From assembly GCF_900104815.1 (NCBI RefSeq), contig NZ_FNTD01000004.1, forward strand, positions 372,001-436,000: a stretch of DNA of 64,000 nt, in the 5' to 3' direction. Positions 44,215-52,470 of this stretch are shown piece by piece. The stretch is from Streptomyces misionensis. GTDB lineage: Bacteria; Actinomycetota; Actinomycetes; Streptomycetales; Streptomycetaceae. Below the pieces are notes generated by a model. It ran no database searches. It was not told the DNA's origin and worked only from the letters and a program-made list of their open reading frames with translations. A program made the translations under genes and the position numbers. Numbering within the stretch: position 1 is the stretch's first letter; every line of letters starts with the position of its first letter.

Positions 44215-45675
44215 TCAGCGCGGGTCGGCCGTCGTACGGCGGCTCCGCAGGCGTTCGTTGGCCACGCCGAGGGCCAGCACGGCGGGCACGGCGAGCACGA
44301 GCCATACCGCGGTGCTCATGGCGCCGCCGATGAGGGTGGTGAAGTTGGCCAGGATGAGCCAGATCGCGCCGGCCAGGCCGAGCGCGCCCAGCACGGGGGC
44401 GATCAGGGTGTGCCACAGGCGGGTGTCCACGCGCCGGCGGCGGAAGAACACGACGACCGACACCGAGGTCAGCAGGTAGAGCAGCATCATCGCGAGGACG
44501 GCGAGCCCGCTGAACCAGGAGAAGAGGGTGAGCACCGGGTCCTTGCCGGCCAGGGCGAACGGGAGGACGAGCAGGACCGCGATCACGGTCTGGACGCAGC
44601 CCGCGGCCCAGGGGGCGTGGCGGTCGTTGAGCCGGCACAGGGCGGCGGGCAGCTGCCGGTCCCGGCCCAGGGAGAACAGATAGCGGTTGGCGGAGTTGTG
44701 GAAGGTCAGGATGCCGGCGAACAGGGAGGTGGCGAGGAGGACGGGCAGGACTGCGCCGACCCAGCCGCCGAACTGGGCGGCGATGGGCGCGAAGACGAAA
44801 CCGGCGGAGTCGCCGTGGGCGAGCGCCCGGGCGGCGGCGTCCGGTGCGCGGGAGGCGCCGTAGGCGGAGATCAGCATCCAGGAGACCAGGGCGAAGAAGC
44901 CGGTGACGACGACGACCGACAGATAGGTGGCCCGCGGCACCGTCTTCTTCGGCTCCCGGGCCTCCTCGCCGTAGATGGCGGTCGCCTCGAAGCCGAACAT
45001 CGACGCCACGGCGAACATCACGGCGACCCCGGGTGCGCCCTTCAGGGCCGCCGACGGGGCGAAGCTGTGCGCCACGCCCAGTCCCTCGGGTCCGCCGCCC
45101 TTGGCCAGCGTGACGAGGCTGAACACCAGCAGGATGCCGAACTCGGCGAGCACGAACACGGCGAGGACGCGGGCGCCCATCTCGATGCCGGCGGCGCCCA
45201 GGGCCTGCACCACGGCCATGGTGAGCAGCGTGTAGACCCACCAGGACAGATGGATCCCGGTGTGGTCGGCGACCAGCCCGCTGACGATGGAGCCGTACAG
45301 GCCGTACATGGCCGCCTGGATCACGCAGTACGCGAAGAGGGCGACGCTCGCGCTGCCGGCGCCGGCCGTCCGGCCGAGGCCGGTGCCGATGTAGGTGTAG
45401 AAGGCGCCCGCGTCCACGACGTGCCGGCCCATCGCGACGAAGCCGACCGAGAAGAGGAGGATCACGGCGCCGGCCAGCACATAGGCGGCCGGGGTGCCGG
45501 AGCCGTTGCCGATGGCGACCGAGATGGGGGCCGCGCCGGCGATACCCGTCAGCGGGGCCTGTCCGGACAGGACGAAGAAGAGGATGCCCAGGACGCCCAG
45601 GGCGTTGGGCTTGAGCGTGGCTGCAGTGGAGGCGTCCTGCACGGTCCGCGGGGCGGAGGCCGTCTGACTGTCCAC
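44215..45675 (-). CDS. APC-family amino acid/polyamine permease
   Basis: About 486 residues with 12 hydrophobic segments; LGILFFVLSGQAPLTGIAG and GAFYTYIGTGLGRTAG are the first-helix and loop signatures of the amino acid-polyamine-organocation superfamily, and FHNSANRYLFSLGRD the helix-8 region. It probably imports the amine or amino acid whose catabolism is encoded around it. Start: GTG 45675 has AGGTGATC, complementary to the 16S 3' end, just upstream; GTG 45684 is the alternative. A GTTT-N6-CAAAC operator lies at 45707-45720. Confidence 0.87.
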   Translation of the reverse strand: MDSQTASAPRTVQDASTAATLKPNALGVLGILFFVLSGQAPLTGIAGAAPISVAIGNGSGTPAAYVLAGAVILLFSVGFVAMGRHVVDAGAFYTYIGTGLGRTAGAGSASVALFAYCVIQAAMYGLYGSIVSGLVADHTGIHLSWWVYTLLTMAVVQALGAAGIEMGARVLAVFVLAEFGILLVFSLVTLAKGGGPEGLGVAHSFAPSAALKGAPGVAVMFAVASMFGFEATAIYGEEAREPKKTVPRATYLSVVVVTGFFALVSWMLISAYGASRAPDAAARALAHGDSAGFVFAPIAAQFGGWVGAVLPVLLATSLFAGILTFHNSANRYLFSLGRDRQLPAALCRLNDRHAPWAAGCVQTVIAVLLVLPFALAGKDPVLTLFSWFSGLAVLAMMLLYLLTSVSVVVFFRRRRVDTRLWHTLIAPVLGALGLAGAIWLILANFTTLIGGAMSTAVWLVLAVPAVLALGVANERLRSRRTTADPR

Positions 45676-45706
45676 TCGGATCACCTGCCAGAAAAGGGGG
45701 AGGATC

Positions 45707-45720
45707 GTTTCAGGCCAAAC
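45707..45720. promoter_or_regulatory. operator copy 1 (GTTTCAGGCCAAAC) at the permease promoter
   Basis: GTTTCAGGCCAAAC just upstream of the permease ribosome binding site. With its flank GAGTTG it matches the minus-strand reading of the site at 52237-52256 in 18 of 20 positions, so the same repressor should bind both. Confidence 0.7.
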
Positions 45721-45820
45721 GAGTTGCCTTATCGTGGGGCCGAACTATCCGTTTGACAAGGGGGTGGGAGCAGGGAATCCCGCCGCGCGGCGAATCCTTG
45801 TGGCGCCGTGACCGAAGGGC

Positions 45821-45844
45821 GACGGCCCCCGGCAGGCGGCCGTC
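45821..45844 (-). terminator. probable hairpin terminator after the TetR gene
   Basis: GACGGCC / GGCCGTC with a 10-nt loop, overlapping the stop codon of the TetR gene on the minus strand; it would separate the ferredoxin-to-TetR transcript from the permease operon. Confidence 0.5.
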
Positions 45845-46448
45845 AGTCCTCGGTCGCCGACCGCTCCAGCAGCGCCCGCAGCTCCGCGAGGGCCTCCTCG
45901 GTGACCTCCCGCTCGCCGAAGACGAGCTGGTGCAGCACCAGTCCCTCCAGCGCGGCGAACACCAGCCGGGACAGGCCCCGGCTCGGCTCAGCCGGCAGGA
46001 TCCGGGCCAGCTGCCGGCCGGTGGCCTCGAAGTACTCCTCGTACAGGGCGCGCAGGTGCGGCAGCAGCTCCGGCCGGCGGCGGGCCTCCAGCAGCAGCTC
46101 GTACTGGAAGGCCTGGAGCTCGGGCCCGGACTCCACCATGCCGGGAAGGCCGTCGGCGAAGTCGGCGGCCCGGCCGGAGCCGTTGTCGAGCGCGCTGCCG
46201 CGCAGCGAGGCGCGGATGGCGTGGGTGACGGCCTCCTCGATCAGCGCGTCGCGCGAACCGAAGTGGTGCACGACGAGCCCGTGGGTGACCCCGGCCTCCT
46301 CCGCCACGGCCCGGTAGGTGAGCCTGCGCAGCCCGCCGCGGGCGACCACGCGGACGGCGGCGTCCAGGAGGGCGACCCGGCCCGTTCCGTAGTGGTTCAC
46401 GCGCTTGCGGGTACGGCGCTCGCCGAGGGACGGGACGGAGTCGGTCAT
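45843..46448 (-). CDS. TetR-family transcriptional regulator
   Basis: A 201-residue regulator: GRVALLDAAVRVVARGGLRRLTYRAVAEEAGVTHGLVVHHFGSRDALIEEAVTHAI is the N-terminal TetR helix-turn-helix (about 27-75), followed by a helical ligand-binding domain. ATG 46448. It lies 28 nt downstream of the HpaG-like gene, so it is probably co-transcribed with that operon, and next to the permease operon. It is the first candidate for binding the GTTTGG-N2-CCAAAC sites. Confidence 0.87.
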   Translation of the reverse strand: MTDSVPSLGERRTRKRVNHYGTGRVALLDAAVRVVARGGLRRLTYRAVAEEAGVTHGLVVHHFGSRDALIEEAVTHAIRASLRGSALDNGSGRAADFADGLPGMVESGPELQAFQYELLLEARRRPELLPHLRALYEEYFEATGRQLARILPAEPSRGLSRLVFAALEGLVLHQLVFGEREVTEEALAELRALLERSATED

Positions 46449-46476
46449 GGTCACGACCCTACCGGCGGCGCCGCGT

Positions 46477-47322
46477 TCAGCGCTTCGGCGCCCGGATGCC
46501 ACGGAACTCCCAGTCGCCGCCGAGCGCGGTGGACAGCACCTCCTCGGACTCGGTGGGCTGCGCGCCGACATCGGTGCGGATCGGGGTGGGGCCGGTGACG
46601 ATGTGGTTGGTGAGCCTGCCGAGGCCCTCGACCTCGACCTCGACCACGTCGCCGGGCCGTACCGGGCGGGAGTTCGCCGGGGTGCCGGAGAGCAGGACGT
46701 CGCCCGGGTGGAGCGTGATGGTGCGGGCGATGTCGGCGACGAGGTAGTGCATGTCCCACTTCATCTCGTCGGTCGAACCGTCCTGCACCACCTGGCCGTT
46801 GACGTACGTGCGCAGGCTCTTGCCGTGGAAGTCCCAGTCGGTGACCAGGCCGGGGCCGAGCGGGCAGAGGGTGTCGGAGCCCTTGACCCGGAGCATGGAG
46901 CCGGCGTCGGTGTCGCGGAAGTCGTGCAGACCGTAGTCGTTGGCGACGGTGTAGCCGGCGATGTACTCCCCCGCCCGCGCCGGGGAGATGTTGCGTGCCG
47001 TCCGGCCGATGACGATGGCGACCTCGCCCTCGTAGTTCAGCCAGTTGCAGCCCTCGGGCCGTACGACGGCGCCCTTGTGGGCGTTGAGGGCCGAGGTCGG
47101 CTTGTGGAAGTAGGTGGGGGTGTCGGGCAGGTCGATCCGGAACTCCTCGACCCGGCTGCGGTGGTTGAGGTGGACGGCGATGATCTTCGAGGGGACGACC
47201 GGGGGCAGGTGCCGCGCCTCCTCGGTCTTGACGCGGCGGCCGTCACCGGCGACGAGCTCGTCCCCGTCGACGGTGACCTGGACGGTGGCACCGTCCAGGA
47301 GGATGCGGCGGTACTCGGGCAT
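46477..47322 (-). CDS. fumarylacetoacetate hydrolase family protein (HpaG-like isomerase/decarboxylase)
   Basis: A 281-residue FAH-fold enzyme: KIIAVHLNHRSRVEEF, PTYFHKPTSALNAHKG, LNYEGEVAIVIGRTARNI (metal-binding glutamates) and DMHYLVADIARTITLHPGDVLLSGTPANSRPVRPGDVVEVEVEGLG. Next to a homoprotocatechuate dioxygenase and a semialdehyde dehydrogenase it most likely performs the decarboxylation/isomerisation of 5-oxo-pent-3-ene-tricarboxylate (HpaG step). 12 nt after the dioxygenase gene. Confidence 0.85.
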   Translation of the reverse strand: MPEYRRILLDGATVQVTVDGDELVAGDGRRVKTEEARHLPPVVPSKIIAVHLNHRSRVEEFRIDLPDTPTYFHKPTSALNAHKGAVVRPEGCNWLNYEGEVAIVIGRTARNISPARAGEYIAGYTVANDYGLHDFRDTDAGSMLRVKGSDTLCPLGPGLVTDWDFHGKSLRTYVNGQVVQDGSTDEMKWDMHYLVADIARTITLHPGDVLLSGTPANSRPVRPGDVVEVEVEGLGRLTNHIVTGPTPIRTDVGAQPTESEEVLSTALGGDWEFRGIRAPKR

Positions 47323-47334
47323 GTCGGTGGCTCC

Positions 47335-48249
47335 TCAGGGGCTGTGCGGGGTGGTGGGGGCGGTGCCGGTCCAGCCGCCCTGCGGGCGGTCGAACCAGAG
47401 GTGCACCTGGCCGGTGCCGATCGAGTTCTCGTACGCGCCGTACTGGCGGCCCTTGGCGACGCAGGCCCCCTCGCCGAGGGCGCCGGCCATCATCAGGTAG
47501 TGGAAGAAGCGCGCCTCGGGCTTGTACCGCCAGAACTCGTCCATGGTGTCGAGGACCTTGTCGTGACGGCCCTCCTTGAACCAGGCGATCCGCTCGTAGT
47601 CGGCCTCGCGGGCCTCGGGGGTGAAGATGTGCGCCGGGTCGCTCGCCTCGTGGTCGCGCAGTTCGCGCAGCGGCCAGAAGGTGTGCGAGAGGGCGCCGGA
47701 GGCGATCAGCAGCACCCGGCGGCCGGGCGTGGCGGCGATGCCGTCGGCCAGCGCGCGGCCGAGGCGCAGATGGTCCTCCATGTCGCCGGTCTGGCAGACG
47801 CCGATGGTCACCCACCGCTTGTCGGGCAGTCCCTCGCCGAGGAACTTCCAGAGGTTGATGGTGGCGTAGTAGACCGGCAGGTAGGCGTCGTCGATCGCGG
47901 TGATCCAGGTGCCGTGCTTCTCGGCGAACGAGGCGACGTTGTGGGCGAGTTCGGGGTCGCCGGGGTAGTCGAACGGCATCCTGCTCATGCCGCGCGGCAG
48001 TTCCTCGGAGGTGAACAGGCCGGCCCGGCGGTCCTGCGCGGTGACCACGAACTCGACGGTGGTGGCCCAGTGCGAGTCGAGGACGACGACGGTGTCGTAG
48101 TCGTCGCGCTCGAAGACGTCCGCGCGCAGCTGCCGCAGCCCGGTGACGAGGGTGATCTCCTTGCCCTCGTTCAGCTCCAGCCGGGTCCGCTCGGGGAGCA
48201 CGATGGTGGGGACGTGGGCCAGCAGGCCCGCGCCGACGATCTCACCCAT
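47335..48249 (-). CDS. extradiol ring-cleavage dioxygenase, homoprotocatechuate 2,3-dioxygenase-like (LigB superfamily)
   Basis: A 304-residue class III extradiol dioxygenase: N-terminal GAGLLAHVPTIVLPE with the first metal-binding His, VVLDSHWATTVEFVV with the second, and SGALSHTFWPLRELRDHE in the active-site region, ending GAYENSIGTGQVHLWFDRP. The pattern and neighbours fit 3,4-dihydroxyphenylacetate 2,3-dioxygenase (HpaD of the LigB type). Its start overlaps the dehydrogenase stop by 8 nt. Confidence 0.85.
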   Translation of the reverse strand: MGEIVGAGLLAHVPTIVLPERTRLELNEGKEITLVTGLRQLRADVFERDDYDTVVVLDSHWATTVEFVVTAQDRRAGLFTSEELPRGMSRMPFDYPGDPELAHNVASFAEKHGTWITAIDDAYLPVYYATINLWKFLGEGLPDKRWVTIGVCQTGDMEDHLRLGRALADGIAATPGRRVLLIASGALSHTFWPLRELRDHEASDPAHIFTPEAREADYERIAWFKEGRHDKVLDTMDEFWRYKPEARFFHYLMMAGALGEGACVAKGRQYGAYENSIGTGQVHLWFDRPQGGWTGTAPTTPHSP

Positions 48250-49702
48250 GGTCCCGCCATCCCTTCGGCGCGGTGACGGTGTTCTTGATGTCGCAGTAGA
48301 AGTCGAAGCTCCAGGTGCCGCCCTCGCGGCCGACGCCGGACTGGCGGGAGCCGCCGAACGGCGCCTGGAGGTCGCGGACGAAGAAGCAGTTGACCCAGAC
48401 GGTGCCCGCGACCAGCCGCGCGGTGACGCGGTCGGCGCGCGCCGGGTCGCCGGTGACGACGGTGGCCGCGAGGCCGAAGCGGGTGTCGTTGGCGAGCCGG
48501 ACCGCCTCGTCCTCGGCAGCGAAGGTCTGGAGGGTCAGGACCGGGCCGAAGACCTCCTCCTGCACGATCTCCGAGTCCTGGGCGACATCGGTGAGCAGGG
48601 TGGGCGCGTAGTACTGGCCCTCCCCGCGGTGTCCGCCGATGACCGCGCGGGCGCCGTCGGCGAGCGCGCGCCGCACGAAGCCGTCGATCTTGTCCAGCTG
48701 GCGCGGGTGGATGTTCGGCCCGATGTCGGTCGACTCGTCGCGCGGGTCGCCCTGCTTCAGCGCGCCCGCCCGCTCGACGAAGCGCCGGGTGAACTCCTCG
48801 GCCACCGTCTCCTCGACCAGCAGCCGGGTGCCCGCGAGGCAGACCTGCCCGGCGTTGTCGTACTGCTCGACCGCGAGGTCCACGGCGAGGTCCAGGTCGG
48901 CGTCGGCGAACACCAGCAGCGGGGACTTGCCGCCCAGCTCCAGGCTGAGCGGGGTGAGCCGGGCGGCGGCCGACGCGGCGATGCGGCGGGCGGTCGGCAC
49001 CGAGCCGGTGAAGCTGATGCGGCGCACGTCCGGGTGGGCCGTGAGGGCGTCGCCGATCTCGGAGCCCAGGCCCTGCACGACGTTGAGGACACCGGCCGGC
49101 AGCCCCGCCTCGGCGGCGATGTCGGCGAGCAGGGAGGCGGTCAGCGGGGACCACTCGGCGGGCTTGAGCACGACGGTGTTGCCGGCCGCGAGCGCCGGGG
49201 CGACCTTCCAGGTGGCCAGCATGAGGGGCGCGTTCCACGGCGTGATCAGCACGCAGGGCCCGGCCGGGTCCCAGCTGACGTGGTTGGTGTGGCCCCGGGT
49301 GTCGAAGTCCTCGTGGTCGAGCGTCAGCAGCCAGTCGGCGAAGAAGCGGAAGTTGTGGGCGACCCGGGGCATGACACCGCGCCGGTGGGAGCGGAGCAGG
49401 GCGCCGTTGTCGGTGGTCTCCACCATGGCCAGGTCTTCCAGCCGCTTCTCGACGCCGTCGGCGATGGCGTGCAGGACGCGGGCGCGCTCGGCGCGCGGGG
49501 TGGCGGCCCAGCCGGGAAACGCGGCCTTGGCGGCGGCGACGGCGGCGGCGGCCTCGGTGGCGGTGCCGCGGGCGATCTCGCCGAGGGCGGCGCCGTCGAT
49601 GGGCGAGTGGTCGGTGAAGGTCCCGGCGGAGGCGACACGTTCGCCGCCGATCCAGTGCCGGGTGTCGACGGTGACTCCGGCGACAGTGATCGCGTCGGTC
49701 AT
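48242..49702 (-). CDS. 5-carboxymethyl-2-hydroxymuconate semialdehyde dehydrogenase-like (HpaE)
   Basis: A 486-residue aldehyde dehydrogenase with E255 in LELGGKSP, nucleophile C288 in YDNAGQVCLAGTRLL, and the HpaE-typical ending VNCFFVRDLQAPFGGSRQSGVGREGGTWSFDFYCDIKNT. It would oxidise the ring-cleavage product of homoprotocatechuate. It is the first of three overlapping or adjacent hpa-type genes and follows the acetoacetate-decarboxylase-family gene after 193 nt, a gap in which I see no gene. Confidence 0.87.
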   Translation of the reverse strand: MTDAITVAGVTVDTRHWIGGERVASAGTFTDHSPIDGAALGEIARGTATEAAAAVAAAKAAFPGWAATPRAERARVLHAIADGVEKRLEDLAMVETTDNGALLRSHRRGVMPRVAHNFRFFADWLLTLDHEDFDTRGHTNHVSWDPAGPCVLITPWNAPLMLATWKVAPALAAGNTVVLKPAEWSPLTASLLADIAAEAGLPAGVLNVVQGLGSEIGDALTAHPDVRRISFTGSVPTARRIAASAAARLTPLSLELGGKSPLLVFADADLDLAVDLAVEQYDNAGQVCLAGTRLLVEETVAEEFTRRFVERAGALKQGDPRDESTDIGPNIHPRQLDKIDGFVRRALADGARAVIGGHRGEGQYYAPTLLTDVAQDSEIVQEEVFGPVLTLQTFAAEDEAVRLANDTRFGLAATVVTGDPARADRVTARLVAGTVWVNCFFVRDLQAPFGGSRQSGVGREGGTWSFDFYCDIKNTVTAPKGWRDHG

Positions 49703-49895
49703 GGGAAGGGCTCCAAAGGAAGAAGGGAGGGCCCCTTGGGGGCGGGGGCGGGGCGCCGTCGGGGGCGCGGGCGGTCGGGCGCTGTCGCGGGGGGGGGCGG
49801 GACGCTCGCGCCTGGTGCGGACACGGGACGGTGGGCGCCCGTCAGGGGCGCGGAAGACGGCGCGCGCGGCGACGAAGCGCCGGCCGCCCGCCGGG

Positions 49896-50708
49896 CTACT
49901 CGGCCGAGGCCCCGGACGTGCCGGACTCCAGCAGCCGTCCGCCGTCCCAGACCACTCCGACCTGCCGGTAGTACGCGGCGATCGGCTCCCGCACCTCCAG
50001 GCGGGCCAGTTCCTCGGTGGGCGACTCGAAGAGTTCCAGGTCCGCGTCCCCCACCCAGGGCTGTCCGCCCTCGAAGGAGGCGGCACCGGCCTCGATCAGC
50101 TCGTCCAGGGCGAGCCCGTTGCCCTTCTCGATCGAGGGCAGCCAGCGGTGGTGCGCCATGGGGTGGGCGTTGACGAAGCCGTTGGTCTCCGAGGGCTCCC
50201 GCAGGGTGACGACGGCCTGGGCGAGGCGCCGGTCGGCGGCGGCGAGGGTGGCGCCGAAGCGGGCCCCGGCCTCGATGCGCGGGGCGGGCCCGTAGGGGTG
50301 CGGGCGGGTCTGGTGGATGGAGCCGAACTTCTTCGGGTAGCCCTGGTGCAGTCCGCGGGCGATCGCGAAGTCCTTGTCCACCCAGATGTACACGCAGCGG
50401 GTGTAGGTGCGGCCCCGGTACTGGCAGCGCACGACCGCGAACGCCTCCTTGTACTGGGCGCGCACCGGGTCGAGCAGTTCGTCCCCGGACGCCGCGCAGG
50501 ACTGCCAGTCGGCCCAGATCAGGGCGACCGCGCCGGGGTCCTCGTCGGCCGGTTCCAGGGGTTCCGGGAGCAGTTCGCGCACCCGGGCGGGGTCGGTGCG
50601 GTACTCGACGGTGAGCAGGTCGCCGGAGTAGCGCCAGGGCGGGGAGGGGATCAGCGAGGAGGCGCCGGTCGCCGTCTTGGGGTGGAGGAATCCACGGACA
50701 CTGGTCAC
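49896..50708 (-). CDS. acetoacetate decarboxylase-family protein
   Basis: A 270-residue protein of the ADC superfamily: LLTVEYRTDPARVRELLPEPLEP, then VRCQYRGRTYTRCVYIWVDKDFAIARGLHQGYPKKFGSIHQTRPHP, where GYPKKFG carries the lysine pair that in true acetoacetate decarboxylase forms the Schiff base. Both lysines are present, so Schiff-base chemistry is possible. Substrate is unknown; the neighbours point to an intermediate of aromatic or amine breakdown. GTG 50708 with AAGGAA upstream; 9 nt after the reductase gene. Confidence 0.82.
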   Translation of the reverse strand: MTSVRGFLHPKTATGASSLIPSPPWRYSGDLLTVEYRTDPARVRELLPEPLEPADEDPGAVALIWADWQSCAASGDELLDPVRAQYKEAFAVVRCQYRGRTYTRCVYIWVDKDFAIARGLHQGYPKKFGSIHQTRPHPYGPAPRIEAGARFGATLAAADRRLAQAVVTLREPSETNGFVNAHPMAHHRWLPSIEKGNGLALDELIEAGAASFEGGQPWVGDADLELFESPTEELARLEVREPIAAYYRQVGVVWDGGRLLESGTSGASAE

Positions 50709-50717
50709 GGACGTTCC

Positions 50718-51926
50718 TTATGCGGTGAGGGCGGGCTGCTGGAGAAGGGCGGCGCGGTGGCGGGCCGCGGCCGCGGCGGCGGCCGGTCCGCCGAGGGCGA
50801 CGACGCCGACCAGACGGCCGCCCGTGTGGTAGCCGGCCAGGACGTCGCCGTCCGGGTCGCCGTCGAGGACGCGCACGTCGTCCTTGCCGAGGGCGGGGGC
50901 GCCGAAGGACTGGAGCCGGAAGTCGTGCTGGTCGCTCCAGAAGGTGGGCAGCGGCGCGAACGGCGCGAGGCCGGGGTCGTCGCCCGCAAGGTGGGCGGCG
51001 AGCACCCGGGCGGCGTGCTTGGCGGTGTCCGTGGGGATCGACCAGTGTTCGACGCGCCGGGGTACGCCGTCGTAGCGGGCGTTGGGGAAGCGGGCGACGT
51101 CGCCGACGGCGACCACCTCGGGGCGTCCGCCGGCGCGCAGGTGCTCGTCGGTCAGGACGCCGTCGGACAGGTCCAGGCCGTTGCCGTCGAGCCACTCGGT
51201 GTTGGCGACGGAGCCGACCGACTCCACGACGACGTCCGCGGGGAGCACCGTGCCGTCGTCGAGGACGACCCCGGTGACATGGTCCTCGCCCTCGAAGGCG
51301 GCGACCCCGCGGCCGAGGGCGAACCGGACACCGCGCCGCTCATGGCGTCCGAGCAGCGCGCCGGCCAGCAGGTCGCCCAGGGGGCCGACCATCGGCAGCG
51401 GCTGCGGATCGACCACGGTGACCTCGGCGGCGCCGAGGGCCGCGGCGGTGGCCGCCACCTCGCAGCCGATGAATCCGGCACCCACCACGACCACCTTGGC
51501 GCCGGGCCTGGTCAGCGCCGCGCGCAGCCCCTGGGCGTCGTCCAGGGTGCGCACGGTGTGCCGCCCGGTGAGCGGTCCGGGGCAGCGCAGCCGCCGGGGG
51601 CGCATGCCGGTGGCCACGACGAGCCCGGCGTACGCGAGGGTCTCGCCGTCGTCGAGCCGTACGGTGCGCCGGTCGAGGTCGGCGGCGACGACGGTGCTGC
51701 CCAGGCGCCACCGCACGTCCGCGACGCTGGCGCGGGGCCGGAAGGCGAGCGACTCGAACGGGGCCTTGCCGGCCAGCACCTCCTTGGACAGCGGCGGCCG
51801 GTTGTAGGGCATGTGGGGCTCGTCCCCGATCAGGGTGATGGGCCCCGTCCAGCCGGCGGCGCGCAGCTGTTCGGCGGCGCGCAGGCCGGCCATGGCGGCG
51901 CCGGCCACGACGACGGTCGCGCTCAT
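50718..51926 (-). CDS. ferredoxin reductase, FAD/NAD(P)H-dependent (P450 redox partner)
   Basis: A 402-residue reductase with two dinucleotide motifs: VVVAGAAMAGLRAAEQLR at the N-terminus (FAD; GAAMAG replaces the usual GxGxxG) and VVVVGAGFIGCEVAATAA near 145 (NAD(P)H). EPHMPYNRPPLSKEVLAG and VAVGDVARFPN fit the rubredoxin/putidaredoxin reductase family. It should pass electrons to the 3Fe-4S ferredoxin encoded 4 nt upstream and so to the P450 on the opposite side of the divergent promoter. Confidence 0.9.
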   Translation of the reverse strand: MSATVVVAGAAMAGLRAAEQLRAAGWTGPITLIGDEPHMPYNRPPLSKEVLAGKAPFESLAFRPRASVADVRWRLGSTVVAADLDRRTVRLDDGETLAYAGLVVATGMRPRRLRCPGPLTGRHTVRTLDDAQGLRAALTRPGAKVVVVGAGFIGCEVAATAAALGAAEVTVVDPQPLPMVGPLGDLLAGALLGRHERRGVRFALGRGVAAFEGEDHVTGVVLDDGTVLPADVVVESVGSVANTEWLDGNGLDLSDGVLTDEHLRAGGRPEVVAVGDVARFPNARYDGVPRRVEHWSIPTDTAKHAARVLAAHLAGDDPGLAPFAPLPTFWSDQHDFRLQSFGAPALGKDDVRVLDGDPDGDVLAGYHTGGRLVGVVALGGPAAAAAAARHRAALLQQPALTA

Positions 51927-51930
51927 CGGC

Positions 51931-52119
51931 TCAGTCCTCGATCCGGATGGCCTGGAGCGGGCAGACGTCGGCGGCCTCCTCGACCTGCTCGCGCAGGGCC
52001 TCGTCGGGGTCGGGGACGTAGGCCAGGTGTCCGGCGTCGTCGAAGCGGAAGACGTCGGGTGCGGCGAAGACGCACTGACCGTGGTCCTGGCACTGGTTCA
52101 TGTCGACGACGACCTTCAT
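51931..52119 (-). CDS. 3Fe-4S-type ferredoxin (P450 electron donor)
   Basis: A 62-residue ferredoxin: C10-QD-H13-GQ-C16 and C53 followed by Pro. The second cysteine of a 4Fe-4S set is replaced by His, the pattern of the small actinobacterial ferredoxins that serve P450s. ATG 52119 starts MKVVVDMNQCQ; the frame extends upstream as Pro-rich noise. First gene of a minus-strand operon under the divergent operator region 52237-52364. Confidence 0.92.
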   Translation of the reverse strand: MKVVVDMNQCQDHGQCVFAAPDVFRFDDAGHLAYVPDPDEALREQVEEAADVCPLQAIRIED

Positions 52120-52236
52120 GGCCGGTCCTCCTGGTGCTGAGGGGGCGTCGGGAAAGGGGAGAGAGGGGCCCGGACGAGAGGGTCCGGGCCCCGGCCAAAG
52201 GGGTGCGGACGGCCGCGGTGCGGAGAACCGCACCCC

Positions 52237-52364
52237 CAACTCGTTTGGCGTCAAACAACATAGGAACGAGCAGGGCGGTGGTCAATAGCTATCCAGGTGG
52301 ATAAATTTTTGCGACGCAAGCCTTGCGGGAAGGTGCGGGCCGTCCTTACCGTTTGGCACCAAAC
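52237..52364. promoter_or_regulatory. divergent promoter with two GTTTGG-N2-CCAAAC operators (copies 2 and 3) and a TATCC dyad
   Basis: The 351-nt gap 52120-52470 between ferredoxin and the GS-like gene holds GTTTGGCGTCAAAC (52243-52256), GTTTGGCACCAAAC (52351-52364), and between them TATCCAGGTGGATA (52290-52303), an imperfect dyad with 5-bp arms next to an AT-rich ATAAATTTTT. The two GTTTGG sites sit on the ferredoxin and GS sides respectively, as expected for repression of both promoters. Confidence 0.7.
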
Positions 52365-52470
52365 GAGCGACGCGCCGCCCGCGCCTCCCGCGAGGTGCCG
52401 CCGCTCACTCCCCCTCTCCCCCAGCGCGCTGAGCCCTGGGAGGCGCCCCCTTCCCCTAGAGGAGACACCG

